From Antarcticimicrobium sediminis (lineage in GTDB: Bacteria; Pseudomonadota; Alphaproteobacteria; Rhodobacterales; Rhodobacteraceae), in NCBI RefSeq assembly GCF_004348975.1, contig NZ_SMFP01000010.1, positions 1-64,000 of the forward strand: DNA of 64,000 nt, written 5' to 3'. Position 1 is the first letter of the stretch; each line of letters starts with the position of its first letter. Below the pieces are notes generated by a model. That model was not told the origin of the DNA and ran no database searches. It worked only from the letters and a program-made list of their open reading frames with translations. The translations under genes and the position numbers were made by a program. This document shows positions 16,184-26,043 of this stretch, piece after piece.

Positions 16184-17776
16184 ATGTTCATGAGCCCCCT
16201 TGGTTCTCGCTTCACGAAAGCGGCACTGCTCTCGTTCGCGATTGGTGCGACGACCAGCACCACCGCTTTTGCCGAAACCACCGTCACCGCTGTGATGCAC
16301 GCCCCCCTGCGCGCGCTCGATCCGGCGATCTCCTCTGCCTACATCCTGCGCAACTATGCCTATATGGTTTATGACACGCTGCTGGCGCTGGATGCCGATG
16401 GCAACATCAAGCCCCAAATGGCGGATTGGGCCGTCTCGGACGACGGGTTGACCTATACATTCACCCTGCGTGATGGCCTGATGTGGCACGATGGCACCCC
16501 GGTCACCGCCGAAGATTGCGTCGCCAGCATCGCGCGCTGGGATCAGGTCGACAAGACCGGCCAGGTCATGGCGTCGCTGATGAACGACATGTCCGTGGTC
16601 GACGACAAAACCTTCACCATGACCTTTTCTGAGCCGACCGCCGTGGTGCTGACCGCGCTCAGCAAGCCGTCCGGGATCGCACCGTTCATGATGCCGAAGG
16701 CAGTGGCGTCGACCCCGGTCAGCGAACCGATTACTTCCAGCATCGGGTCGGGTCCGTTCAAGTTCGTGGCTGATGCCTATCAGCCGGGCGTCAGCGCCAC
16801 CTTCGAGAAATTCGACGGCTATATTCCGCGCGATGAGCCATCGAGCGGTTTGGCGGGCGCCAAGGAGGTTTTGGTCGACGAGGTCGTCTGGACCACGATG
16901 CCCGATCCTATGACCGCCGCAAGCGCGTTGATGACTGGAGAGATCGACTTCATCGAACAGCTGCCCCATGACTTGCTGCCGCTGGTCGAGGGCAACCCTG
17001 ACTTCCAGTTGAAGATCTTTGCCAAGCAGGGCAGCCAGAACCTGGCGCGGATGAACCACACCCTGCCGCCTTTCGACAATCCAGAAATGCGTAAGGCCGT
17101 GATGCTGGCGCTGGGTCAGCAGCCGATGCTGGATGCTCAGGTCGGGGCGGGTTCGGAATACGGCAATACCTGTCCGGCAGTCCTGGGCTGCGGGAGCGCC
17201 TATGCCAGCGACTACCTGGCCGATGAAATTGTCAATCCGCATCCCGAGGCGGCGAAGAAGATCCTTGCGGAACAAGGCTATGACGGCACTCCGATCCTGT
17301 TGATGCATGCGACAGACCTTGCCAACCTGACGCCGCAGGGCCCGGTCATTGCCCAGCAGCTGCGCGATGCGGGCTTCACTGTCGACATGGTGTCGATGGA
17401 TTGGGCCAGCGTCGTGGCGCGTCGTGGGTCGAAGGCGACGATCTCTGATGGCGGGTGGAACATGTTCTCCACCACCAACGTGCTGCCCGACGTGGATGAT
17501 CCAATCGGTTTCATCGGTGTGGCCGCAGGGGGCGATACTGCATGGTTCGGCTGGCCGGACGTGCCGGAAATCGAACAGGCCCGCACCGATTTTGCAAGCG
17601 TGGCGGACCCGGATGAAGCCAAGGCGATTGCGCTAAAAATCGACAAGCTGGTCAAGGATAACGGTGTGATGATCCCGATGGGCGAGTTCTCTTCGGTCAC
17701 CGTCGCGTCCAGCGCGATCACGTTGGGCGTCGATGCAGAAGCACCGGTGTTCTGGAACCTGTCAAAGTCCGAGTGA
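16184..17776 (+). CDS. Peptide-type ABC transporter substrate-binding protein
   Basis: A 530-residue periplasmic binding protein of the DppA/OppA/NikA family (SBP_bac_5). A signal peptide occupies about residues 1-30 (basic start, hydrophobic AALLSFAIGATTS, cleavage near TAFA). Family landmarks are PAISSAYILRNYAYMVYDTLLALD, LTYTFTLRDGLMWHDGTPVTAED and the SIGSGPFKFVA region. Such proteins bind di- or oligopeptides, but also opines, glutathione and other amino compounds. The gene opens an operon of ABC genes followed by M81, amidase and GGT genes, which suggests a peptide-like or gamma-glutamyl substrate. GGAG precedes the ATG; a second Met two codons later is an alternative. Confidence 0.92.
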   Translation: MFMSPLGSRFTKAALLSFAIGATTSTTAFAETTVTAVMHAPLRALDPAISSAYILRNYAYMVYDTLLALDADGNIKPQMADWAVSDDGLTYTFTLRDGLMWHDGTPVTAEDCVASIARWDQVDKTGQVMASLMNDMSVVDDKTFTMTFSEPTAVVLTALSKPSGIAPFMMPKAVASTPVSEPITSSIGSGPFKFVADAYQPGVSATFEKFDGYIPRDEPSSGLAGAKEVLVDEVVWTTMPDPMTAASALMTGEIDFIEQLPHDLLPLVEGNPDFQLKIFAKQGSQNLARMNHTLPPFDNPEMRKAVMLALGQQPMLDAQVGAGSEYGNTCPAVLGCGSAYASDYLADEIVNPHPEAAKKILAEQGYDGTPILLMHATDLANLTPQGPVIAQQLRDAGFTVDMVSMDWASVVARRGSKATISDGGWNMFSTTNVLPDVDDPIGFIGVAAGGDTAWFGWPDVPEIEQARTDFASVADPDEAKAIALKIDKLVKDNGVMIPMGEFSSVTVASSAITLGVDAEAPVFWNLSKSE

Positions 17777-17783
17777 TCGACCA

Positions 17784-18725
17784 ATGGGGGTCTTCATTCT
17801 CAAGCGGCTTCTCTCGGCGGTGCCGGTGTTGTTCATGGTGGCGGTCATCGTCTTCCTTGTGCTGCGCCTGTCGCCGGGTGACCCCGCCGTCATGATCGCG
17901 GGGCCCAATGCGACCCCCGATCAGCTCGCGGCGCTACGCGATGCCATGGGCCTGAACGAGCCCCTTCTGACCCAGCTGTTTGTCTGGCTGGGTCAGATCC
18001 TCAGCGGCGATTTCGGCGTTTCTCTGGTCTCTGGCCAGCCGGTGACGCACCTGATCATGGACCGCTTTGGTCCGACCCTGTCGTTGAGCATCGTTACCCT
18101 GATCATCGCGGTCGTTGTGGCGATCCCGCTGGGCGTGGTCGCCGCCTGGCAACAGGGCAAGTTGCTGGATCGTCTGGTGATGGCAGGCTCGGTTCTGGGG
18201 TTCTCGGTTCCGGTCTTCATCATCGGCTACACGATGATCCTGATCTTTGCGCGCATCCTGGGGTGGTTCCCGGTTCAGGGCTATAAGCCGCTGTCGGATG
18301 GGTTTGGTGAATTCGCGATCCGGCTGGTGTTGCCTGCCGTGTCGCTCAGCTTTCCCTATATCGCGCTGATCGCACGCATCGTGCGCACCAATGTGATCGA
18401 AGTGATGAACGAAGATTACATCCGCACCGCCCGGGCCAAGGGCCTGACCGAACGCGGCGTTCTGATGGGCCATGCATTGGGCAATGCGGCGGTGCCGATC
18501 ATCACCATCATCGGTGTCAGCATCGCGATGCTGATCGGCGGTGTGGTGGTGACGGAATCGGTGTTCAACATCCCCGGCCTCGGGCGGCTGGTGCTGGAAG
18601 CGGTATTGGCGCGGGACTACACGGTGATCCAGTCGGTGATCCTGCTGTTCTCGACGATCTACGTTTTCATCAACCTTGTGGTCGACCTGCTCTACAGCCT
18701 GTTCGATCCACGCATCCGCTACTAG
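17784..18725 (+). CDS. Peptide-type ABC transporter permease (DppB-like)
   Basis: A 313-residue inner-membrane permease with six predicted segments. The family N-terminus (MGVFILKRLLSAVPVLFMVA), the RLSPGDPA block and the EAA loop region with YIRTARAKGLTERGV are present, followed by ESVFNIPGLGRLVLEAV. It starts 7 bases after the binding-protein stop. A longer frame would overlap the binding-protein gene and was rejected. Confidence 0.93.
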   Translation: MGVFILKRLLSAVPVLFMVAVIVFLVLRLSPGDPAVMIAGPNATPDQLAALRDAMGLNEPLLTQLFVWLGQILSGDFGVSLVSGQPVTHLIMDRFGPTLSLSIVTLIIAVVVAIPLGVVAAWQQGKLLDRLVMAGSVLGFSVPVFIIGYTMILIFARILGWFPVQGYKPLSDGFGEFAIRLVLPAVSLSFPYIALIARIVRTNVIEVMNEDYIRTARAKGLTERGVLMGHALGNAAVPIITIIGVSIAMLIGGVVVTESVFNIPGLGRLVLEAVLARDYTVIQSVILLFSTIYVFINLVVDLLYSLFDPRIRY

Positions 18726-18840
18726 CGGTGCCTCGGCCGCGCGGGGGTTCGACCTGCGCGGCTTCACTTCGCGACTGGATATTTGCCGGGCGCTTCCCGG
18801 CGCAAACACAATGAACAAGACTGGCAGGGTGACAAAAGAC

Positions 18841-19755
18841 ATGACCACACCGACCTTGACCGAACCCTCTGTCCCCGCGCAGGATTTGCCCGAGATGACA
18901 ACCGTGCCCGAGACCGGTACGGTAAAAGCCACGCTGCGGGCCGTGTTCTCGACCTGGGCCGCACGTATTTCCCTGATTGTCGTGGTGCTTATCGTGGCGA
19001 TGGCGCTTCTGGCGCCTTGGCTGGGGACGCAAGATCCGGTGCAGATTGCTCCGGGAGAGCGTTTGCAAGGCAGTTCGCTTGCGCATTTCTTGGGAACCGA
19101 CAGCTACGGGCGGGATGTTTATTCCCGTGTTGCCTACGGCGCGCGCATTTCGCTGGCCGTGGGGGCCGGGACGGTTGTCATTTCTGTTCTGCTTGGCATC
19201 TTCTTCGGTGTGCTCACGGGGTATTTCCGTTGGGCGGACCTGATTGTCATGCGTTTCATGGACGGGTTGATGGCGATCCCCGGTATCCTGCTGGCGATCG
19301 CGCTGGTGGCGATTTCGGGCGCGACGCTGACCACCGTTCTGATCGCGATCGCCGTGCCTGAAATCCCGCGCGTCGCCCGCATGGTGCGGGCCGTCATTCT
19401 GGGGGTGCGCACCGAACCCTATGTGGAAGCGGCCACCTGTCTCGGCACCGGTATATGGGCGATGGTCTGGCGTCACCTGTTGCCCAGCACATTGGCGCCG
19501 TTGCTGGTGCAGGGGACCTATATCTTCGCGTCCGCCATCATGACGGAGTCGATCCTGAGCTTTCTTGGCGCCGGCATCCCGCCCGAAACGCCGTCATGGG
19601 GCAACATGATGGCCGAAGGGCGGGTCTATTTCCTGCTTAAGCCTGAACTGATCCTCTATCCCGGCGTGATGGTGTCGTTGACCGTTCTGAGCGTGAACAT
19701 GCTGGGCGATGTGCTGCGTGACCAACTCGATCCGCGCATGGCGAAACGGCTTTGA
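18841..19755 (+). CDS. Peptide-type ABC transporter permease (DppC-like)
   Basis: A 304-residue second permease. It has an N-terminal cytoplasmic tail, then membrane segments, the HFLGTDSYGRDVYSRVAYGAR signature of DppC proteins, and an EAA loop (EPYVEAATCLGTGIWAMVW). ESILSFLGAGIPPETPSWG is typical of the C-terminal part. The start at 18841 has CAGGGTG upstream; an in-frame ATG at 18811 is possible but lacks a ribosome binding site. The 115-base gap before it is longer than usual inside such operons. Confidence 0.9.
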   Translation: MTTPTLTEPSVPAQDLPEMTTVPETGTVKATLRAVFSTWAARISLIVVVLIVAMALLAPWLGTQDPVQIAPGERLQGSSLAHFLGTDSYGRDVYSRVAYGARISLAVGAGTVVISVLLGIFFGVLTGYFRWADLIVMRFMDGLMAIPGILLAIALVAISGATLTTVLIAIAVPEIPRVARMVRAVILGVRTEPYVEAATCLGTGIWAMVWRHLLPSTLAPLLVQGTYIFASAIMTESILSFLGAGIPPETPSWGNMMAEGRVYFLLKPELILYPGVMVSLTVLSVNMLGDVLRDQLDPRMAKRL

Positions 19756-19793
19756 ATATGCCCCATTCAACAGATTCTGAAGGAAAGTCAGAC

Positions 19794-21434
19794 ATGACTG
19801 ATATCGCTTCCGCCCCCAAGGTCGTGCTCTCGGTCGAGGAACTACGCGTCGATCTGGTGCCCGCAGGCGAAAAGCCGATCGTGCGCAACATCAATTTCCA
19901 GGTGATGGAGGGGGAAACCGTCTGCATCGTGGGCGAATCCGGTTCGGGTAAATCGGTGACCTCGATGGCGGTGATGGGCCTGCTGCCAAAGGGCAGCTTG
20001 GCCGTCACCGGCGGGCGTATCCTGCTGGATGGCGAGGATATCACCCGCGTCAGCGCCACCCGAATGCGCGAATTGCGCGCCGCAGGTGTGGCAATGGTAT
20101 TCCAGGAACCGATGACCGCGCTCAATCCCGTGCAACGGGTCGGCGAGCAGATTGACGAGGTCCTGCGCCTGCACAGGAAGTGGTCGTCAGCAGAGCGCAA
20201 GAAAAGCGTGCTCGACATGCTCGAACGGGTGCATCTGCCTGATGTGCAGCGGATCTATCGCTCTTATCCGCACCAGTTGTCTGGCGGCCAGCGCCAGCGC
20301 ATCGTGATCGCCATGGCGCTGATCCTGCGCCCGCGTCTGTTGCTGGCTGATGAGCCCACCACCGCGCTCGACGTGACGACGCAAAAACAGATCCTGCGTT
20401 TAATCCGTGAACTGCAGGACGAGGAACGCACTGCCGTCGTCTTCGTTACCCATGATTTCGGCGTGGTGTCGGAAATCGCGGATCGCATCGTGGTGATGAA
20501 CCGGGGCGAGTTGGTGGAAACCGGCAGTTGTGACAAGATATTGTCAGATCCGGCGGACGATTACACGCGGATGCTGGTCTCGTCCGTGCCCAGCCTGATC
20601 CCGCGCTGTGGCCCGATCGAGAAAACGCCGAAGGTGCTGGATGTCGTGGGGCTGTCGAAGACCTACGGCAAGAAGGGGTTCGGCAAGAGCGGCAATCTGG
20701 TTCACGCGGCGAATGGGGTGAACTTCACCGTCCGCAAGGGCGAAATCACCGGCATCATTGGGGAATCCGGGTCTGGAAAATCCACCGTGGCGCGCTGCGT
20801 GATCCGCCTGACCGATCCGTCGGAAGGTGCCGTTCTGGTCAATGGGAATGACATCGCGAGCACCAACAACCTGAAAGCCGTGCGCAAGAAGGTCCAGTAC
20901 ATTTTCCAGGATCCCTATCGCTCCCTCAATCCGCGCCGCACGATTGCGCAGTCGCTGATGGAGGGGCTGGTCAACTATGGCATGGCCGACGCCGAGGCCT
21001 ATGCGAAGGCGGCAGAAACGCTGGAACTGGTCGGGCTGCCCGCAGGTGTGATGGGCCGCTACCCGCACCAGTTTTCCGGTGGCCAGCGACAGCGGATCGC
21101 GATTGCGCGCGCCTTGGTGATGAAGCCTGATTTGCTGATTGCGGATGAGGCGGTCTCGGCGCTCGACGTGTCCGTTCAGGCGCAGGTTCTGGACCTGTTC
21201 GAGACGATCCGCAAACGCACCGGCATTGCTGTTCTCTTTATCACCCATGATCTGCGCGTGGCGGCGCAGATCTGTAATTCAATCGTGGTGATGCAACGCG
21301 GTCAGGTCGTGGAGGCGGGAACTGCCGCCGATGTCCTTTCCGCCCCGCAGCACCCCTATACCCAGACCTTGATCGCGGCAGCCCCCGCGCCAGGCTGGGA
21401 TTTTCAGAATTTCCGACCCTCCAGGGCCGTCTGA
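19794..21434 (+). CDS. Double ATP-binding subunit of the peptide ABC transporter
   Basis: A 546-residue protein with two fused nucleotide-binding domains, like GsiA or YejF, replacing separate DppD and DppF. Domain 1 (about 10-260): Walker A GESGSGKS, signature LSGGQRQR, Walker [13 protein letters not shown]. Domain 2 (about 285-540): [28 protein letters not shown]. Both therefore look catalytically complete. The start at 19794 follows GAAGGAAAG; an earlier ATG at 19758 is less likely. It powers the two permeases encoded just before it. GsiA-like fusion ATPases serve glutathione or peptide importers, in line with the GGT gene downstream. Confidence 0.92.
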   Translation: MTDIASAPKVVLSVEELRVDLVPAGEKPIVRNINFQVMEGETVCIVGESGSGKSVTSMAVMGLLPKGSLAVTGGRILLDGEDITRVSATRMRELRAAGVAMVFQEPMTALNPVQRVGEQIDEVLRLHRKWSSAERKKSVLDMLERVHLPDVQRIYRSYPHQLSGGQRQRIVIAMALILRPRLLLADEPTTALDVTTQKQILRLIRELQDEERTAVVFVTHDFGVVSEIADRIVVMNRGELVETGSCDKILSDPADDYTRMLVSSVPSLIPRCGPIEKTPKVLDVVGLSKTYGKKGFGKSGNLVHAANGVNFTVRKGEITGIIGESGSGKSTVARCVIRLTDPSEGAVLVNGNDIASTNNLKAVRKKVQYIFQDPYRSLNPRRTIAQSLMEGLVNYGMADAEAYAKAAETLELVGLPAGVMGRYPHQFSGGQRQRIAIARALVMKPDLLIADEAVSALDVSVQAQVLDLFETIRKRTGIAVLFITHDLRVAAQICNSIVVMQRGQVVEAGTAADVLSAPQHPYTQTLIAAAPAPGWDFQNFRPSRAV

Positions 21435-21451
21435 TCAAAAAAGGAAAGATC

Positions 21452-22978
21452 ATGCGTATCGTCTTTGCAGGTTTCCAGCACGAGACAAACACCTTTGCCC
21501 CCGACAAGGCCGATGATGCGGCCTTCGCCCATGGCGGCGGGTTCCCCGGCCTGTGCCGGGGCGCCGACATGTTTGACGCGCTGGTGCCCACGGCCAATGT
21601 GCCGGCAGCGGGCTTTGTCAAAGCCGCGCGCGCGGCCGGGCATGAAATCGTGCCGATTCTGTGGTGTGCGGCCTGTCCTTCGGGCCCTGTGGCGCAAGAG
21701 ACTTATGAAAGGATAACGACCGAGATCATCGATGGCATCATGGCGGCGTTGCCCGCCGACGCGATCTACTTGGATCTGCATGGCGCGATGGTCGCGGACC
21801 ATGTCGATGACGGGGAAGGTGAGTTGTTGAGCCGTCTGCGGGCGAAGGTGGGAGACCTGCCGATCGTGGTGAGCCTTGATCTGCATGCCAATGTCACCGC
21901 GCGGATGCTTGAGGCGGCGGATGCGCTGGTCGCCTTCCGCACCTATCCGCATGTCGACATGGCCGCGACGGGGGCCCGTGCGCTTGCCGTGCTTGAGGCC
22001 CGCGTGGCCGCTGGAAAACCCTTCGCGATGGCCGCGCGGCGCTTGCCGTTCCTGTTGCCGATCTGCTGGCAATCAACCGATGATCAGCCCGCGAAGGGGC
22101 TTTATGAGCGGGTGGAATTGATCGAGGCCGAAACCGGCGTGCCCGCGCTGAACTTCACTATGGGTTTTGCCGCCGCCGATTTTGCCGAATGCAGCCCGGT
22201 CGTCTGGGCCTATGGCGCGACAGAGGGCGAGGCCATCGCGGCTGCTGAAATGATGGAAGCCGATGTGCTGGCCGCAGAAGCTGCCTTTGAAGGACCGCTT
22301 TTCGATGCCGAAGGGGCCGTGGCCGAGGCCTTGGCGCTGAACGCGCGGGGGCTGGCCCCCATCGTCATTGCCGATGCGCAGGACAATCCCGGCGCGGGTG
22401 GCAATTCCGACACGACGGGACTGTTGCGGGCGTTGATCGCGGCAGACGTGCCGGATGCCGCTATCGGGTTGATCGTTGACCCCGCCGCGGTTGCCGCCGC
22501 CCATGCGGCAGGCGAGGGCGCGACCGTCCATGTTGCGCTGGGCGGGCGGACCCAGCCCGGCGACGCGCCGCTGGATCTGGAGGCTGTGGTGGAGCGTCTG
22601 TCGGACGGAAAACTGCGCACGAAAGGGCCCTATTACGGCGAAAATTCCATGGATCTCGGCCCCAGCGCCTGCCTGCGCGTGGGCGGTGTGCGGATCGTCA
22701 TCGCCTCGCACAAGGCGCAACTCGCCGATCAGGAGATGTTCCGCTATGTCGGGATCGAACCGACCCGGACGAAGATCCTGGTGGTGAAAAGCGCGATCCA
22801 CTTCCGCGCGGATTTCCGGCCAATCGTCGCGAAGATCCTGACCGCCGTCGCGCCCGGGCCGATGGCGATGCTCGCCACTGACTGGACTTGGACGAACCTG
22901 CCTGATGCGATGCGGATGCGCCCCTGCGGCCCGACCTTTGCCGAGGTGTCGGGCAAGACGTCCGAACCGGTCTGCTGA
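21452..22978 (+). CDS. M81-family metallopeptidase (MlrC-like)
   Basis: A 508-residue protein of the MlrC/M81 family, first known from microcystin degradation but common beside amidase and ABC genes in proteobacteria. The N-terminal domain carries FAGFQHETNTFAP with probable zinc ligands, DLHGAMV and SLDLHANVT (further Asp/His ligands) and FRTYPHVDMAATG. The C-terminal domain begins near AIVIADAQDNPGAGGNSDTT. No signal peptide, so it acts in the cytoplasm on an imported compound. It starts 17 bases after the ATPase gene. Natural substrates of most family members are unknown; a small peptide or amide is likely. Confidence 0.88.
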   Translation: MRIVFAGFQHETNTFAPDKADDAAFAHGGGFPGLCRGADMFDALVPTANVPAAGFVKAARAAGHEIVPILWCAACPSGPVAQETYERITTEIIDGIMAALPADAIYLDLHGAMVADHVDDGEGELLSRLRAKVGDLPIVVSLDLHANVTARMLEAADALVAFRTYPHVDMAATGARALAVLEARVAAGKPFAMAARRLPFLLPICWQSTDDQPAKGLYERVELIEAETGVPALNFTMGFAAADFAECSPVVWAYGATEGEAIAAAEMMEADVLAAEAAFEGPLFDAEGAVAEALALNARGLAPIVIADAQDNPGAGGNSDTTGLLRALIAADVPDAAIGLIVDPAAVAAAHAAGEGATVHVALGGRTQPGDAPLDLEAVVERLSDGKLRTKGPYYGENSMDLGPSACLRVGGVRIVIASHKAQLADQEMFRYVGIEPTRTKILVVKSAIHFRADFRPIVAKILTAVAPGPMAMLATDWTWTNLPDAMRMRPCGPTFAEVSGKTSEPVC

Positions 22979-23002
22979 TTTTCATCATCCGAGGAAACGA
23001 TC

Positions 23003-24400
23003 ATGTCAAATCTCTGGCGCCATTCCGCCACGACCATCGCCAATCTTGTCCGCCTGAAACAGGTGTCGGCCACCGAGGTGGCGAAGGATGCGCTGGCGCG
23101 TCTGGATGCGGTGAATCCGTCGATCAACGCGGTGGTCGATTTCCACCCTGATGAGGTAATCGCCCAAGCCAAAGCAACCGATGCCGCCATCGCGGCGGGC
23201 AAGCCGATGGGCCCGCTCGCCGGGGTGCCGGTGACGATCAAGATTAATATCGACCAGGCCGGTTTCGCCACCAGCAACGGGCTGAAGTCCAAGGCAAACC
23301 TGATCGCTTCGGAAAACAATCCGGTGGTGGACGGGTTTCTGCGGGCGGGTGCCACGTTGCTGGGCCGCACCAACACGCCTGCCTTCAGCTGCCGCTATTT
23401 TACCGACAACCAGCTGTTCGGACCGACGAAGAACCCGCGTGATCCGGCGCTGGGGCCGGGGGGCTCGTCGGGCGGGGCCGCGGCGGCCACGGTTTCTGGG
23501 ATCGGTTGCATCGGACATGGCAACGATATCGGGGGGTCGGTGCGCTATCCCGCCTATGCCTGCGGCATTCATGGTCTGCGCCCCGGTCTGGGACGCGTGC
23601 CCACCTGCAACGAGAGTGGCCCGGATCGCACCATCGGGTTCCAGATCATGTCGGTCCAGGGACCGCTTGCGCGCACCGTCAACGACGTGCGCTTGGGGTT
23701 CCACGCGATGGCTGGCCGCGACATGCGGGATCCTTGGTATTTCGAGGCCCCCGTTGCCACAGGCTACAACCCGAAACTGGCGGCGATGTGCCTGCGCCCA
23801 GAAGGGATCGAGATCGCGCCCGAGGTCGAGGCGGCGATGCTGGACAGTGCCGAGCGCCTACGCGATGCGGGTTGGACCGTGATCGAGCTGGACCAGATCC
23901 CACCGCTCATGGAAGCGAGCATGATCATGCACGTCCTGTGGGTGGCGGATGCCCCGGAACAGAAGATTGCCGAAGCCGTGGCCGAGGGCGATCCGGGGGC
24001 CATAGCGGCGATGCGGGGGGCCGTGGCCAAGGTTGGCCCGGTCGATCTGGCGCGCTATTCCGACACGCTGACGCGGCGGGCAAATCTGGTGCGCGAATGG
24101 CTCACCTTCCTGGAACGCTTTCCGGTTCTCTTGTTGCCGGTCAGTTCGAAACTGCCGCTGGCGGCGGATGCCGATCTGACCGAAGGCTACGAATTCATCT
24201 ATGACAATCAGCATTTCATGGCCGGTCTGCCCGCGATCGGGGTGCCGTCGATGACCGTATCCACCGGCATGGTGGGCGCATCTCCCGTGGGGGTTCAGAT
24301 TGTGGCGACCCGAATGCGCGAGGATCTATGTCTGGCGGCGGGGGAGGCGATCGAGGCGCGCGGGGCGCCCGCGATGCCGATCGATCCGATTATTGCTTGA
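23003..24400 (+). CDS. Amidase signature family hydrolase, copy 1
   Basis: A 465-residue amidase with the Ser-cisSer-Lys triad intact: Lys80 (PVTIKIN), cis-Ser155 (GPGGSSGGAAA) and nucleophile Ser179 (GNDIGGSVRYPA), with the usual 24-residue spacing between serines. It hydrolyses an amide to an acid and amine or ammonia in the cytoplasm. The second copy at 26044 shares almost every block, so the two arose by duplication, with the GGT gene now between them. It follows the M81 gene by 24 bases with GAGG before the ATG. Confidence 0.92.
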   Translation: MSNLWRHSATTIANLVRLKQVSATEVAKDALARLDAVNPSINAVVDFHPDEVIAQAKATDAAIAAGKPMGPLAGVPVTIKINIDQAGFATSNGLKSKANLIASENNPVVDGFLRAGATLLGRTNTPAFSCRYFTDNQLFGPTKNPRDPALGPGGSSGGAAAATVSGIGCIGHGNDIGGSVRYPAYACGIHGLRPGLGRVPTCNESGPDRTIGFQIMSVQGPLARTVNDVRLGFHAMAGRDMRDPWYFEAPVATGYNPKLAAMCLRPEGIEIAPEVEAAMLDSAERLRDAGWTVIELDQIPPLMEASMIMHVLWVADAPEQKIAEAVAEGDPGAIAAMRGAVAKVGPVDLARYSDTLTRRANLVREWLTFLERFPVLLLPVSSKLPLAADADLTEGYEFIYDNQHFMAGLPAIGVPSMTVSTGMVGASPVGVQIVATRMREDLCLAAGEAIEARGAPAMPIDPIIA

Positions 24401-24416
24401 ACCGAAAGTGCACACC

Positions 24417-26027
24417 ATGACCCTCACCGATATTCGCTCTCCCAATGTTTCACGCGGGAGGACTCTGGAAAAACCCGCGGTGAAGGGCCGCGGGGGACTC
24501 GTTGCCGCCCAGAACCGCCAAGCCGCGCATGTCGGGGCGGAGGTGCTGCGTGCGGGCGGCAACGCGGTGGATGCCGCTGTGGCGACCTCCTTCGCGCTGG
24601 GGGTGCTGGAACCCTGGATGAACGGGATCGGCGGGGTTGGTGCGATGCTGGTCCGTCCGCAGGACGGGCCGGTGTCGTCGATCGACGCAGGCGCACGATC
24701 ACCTGCCGATTTGAATCCTGCAGATTTTCCGTTGGTCGAAGGCAAGGATGGCGATCTGTTCGGCTGGCCGAACGTGCTGGAAGACCGCAACGTGGTGGGC
24801 GCGCGATCCATCTGCATTCCGGGTCTGGTGCGCGGTCTGGGCTCGGCCCATGCCCGCTTCGGGCGGATGCCTTGGGCCGAACTGGTCGCACCTGCTGTAG
24901 CCTTGGCCGCAGACGGGCTGGTGGTGGATCATCACGTGACACTGTGGGTCGCTCAGGAAATGGCGCGGTTGCAGCGCAACGAGGCTTGTGCGGCTTGGTT
25001 TCTACCGGACGGTTACCCGCCTGTTCCGCCTGCGGCCGTGACCGGCAAGGTCGCCCGGCTGTGCTCTCCGAAACTGTCAGCAACACTAGCCCGGATTGCG
25101 CATGAAGGACCTGATGCGCTTTATCTGTCAGATCTGGCACAGGATTTGACCCGCGACGTGCAGGATCTGGGCGGCTATCTGAGCGCCGAAGACATGGCCG
25201 GGTTCGAGGCTGTCGAGGCCCCGGCGCGCAGCGAACCCTATCGCGGACACGCGCTGCATTACGTGCCAGACCTCAATGGCGGGGTCAGCGTCGCGCTTGC
25301 CATGCGGCTGTGCAATCGCGATCACGTCCCCGCCGGGACGGTGGCCGCCCCGGATGATATCATGGCCTATGCCGCTGCAATGGCCGCGTCTTGGGAGCAC
25401 CGCTTTGCGGAATTGGGCGATGGCGCCGAACGTACGCTGCCAAGTTGCACGACGCATTTCAGCGTGGTCGACTCTGAGGGCATGACAGTTTCCCTGACCC
25501 TGACCCAGACGCTGCTGTCGCTGTTCGGATCGGGTGTTGTGTCGCCTTCGACGGGGATCTTGCTCAACAACGGGGTGAACTGGTTCGATCCGCGCCCCGG
25601 CAAGATCAACGCCATTGCGCCGGCCCGCAAGGCGTTGGCGAATTATTCGCCCGTCATGCTGACCGGCGAGGAGGATGTCGTCGCCTTTGGCGGGTCGGGC
25701 GGACGCAAGATCCTGCCCGCCGTTTTCCAGGCCTTGGCCCGGATCGTCGATTTTGATGCCGATCTCGAGTGTGCCATCGCGGCCCCGCGCTTCGATCTGT
25801 CGGCGCCGCCCGTCTTGGTTGCGGATCCGCGTTTTGGCGCGGACCTGCTGAAGCGGTTGGCGGAACGCTATCCGGTCGTCTTGGCCGATCGGATCGATCA
25901 CCCCAACCACTACACCACCTTGTGCGGCGTGCGTCGCAAGCAGGGGGTGAATTATGGTGCGGCAGAGCCTTGGCACCCTTGGGCCGATGCCGTTGCCGAA
26001 GGCGAGAGCCTGTTTCCCAATGAGTGA
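24417..26027 (+). CDS. Gamma-glutamyltransferase family protein
   Basis: A 536-residue Ntn-hydrolase of the GGT family. The precursor is normally cut before a catalytic threonine; here the junction reads SCTTHFSVVD, with Thr346 the likely nucleophile. Other landmarks are GGNAVDAAVATSFALGVLEP near the N-terminus and FGSGVVSPSTGILLNNGVNWFDP, while GGSGGRKI replaces the usual GSPGG oxyanion motif. No signal peptide is seen, unlike periplasmic GGTs, so it should act on an imported gamma-glutamyl or related amide. The start at 24417 gives the family N-terminus; the longer frame overlaps amidase 1. Some relatives are acylases, which stays possible. Confidence 0.88.
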   Translation: MTLTDIRSPNVSRGRTLEKPAVKGRGGLVAAQNRQAAHVGAEVLRAGGNAVDAAVATSFALGVLEPWMNGIGGVGAMLVRPQDGPVSSIDAGARSPADLNPADFPLVEGKDGDLFGWPNVLEDRNVVGARSICIPGLVRGLGSAHARFGRMPWAELVAPAVALAADGLVVDHHVTLWVAQEMARLQRNEACAAWFLPDGYPPVPPAAVTGKVARLCSPKLSATLARIAHEGPDALYLSDLAQDLTRDVQDLGGYLSAEDMAGFEAVEAPARSEPYRGHALHYVPDLNGGVSVALAMRLCNRDHVPAGTVAAPDDIMAYAAAMAASWEHRFAELGDGAERTLPSCTTHFSVVDSEGMTVSLTLTQTLLSLFGSGVVSPSTGILLNNGVNWFDPRPGKINAIAPARKALANYSPVMLTGEEDVVAFGGSGGRKILPAVFQALARIVDFDADLECAIAAPRFDLSAPPVLVADPRFGADLLKRLAERYPVVLADRIDHPNHYTTLCGVRRKQGVNYGAAEPWHPWADAVAEGESLFPNE

Positions 26028-26043
26028 TCAAGCGAGATACACA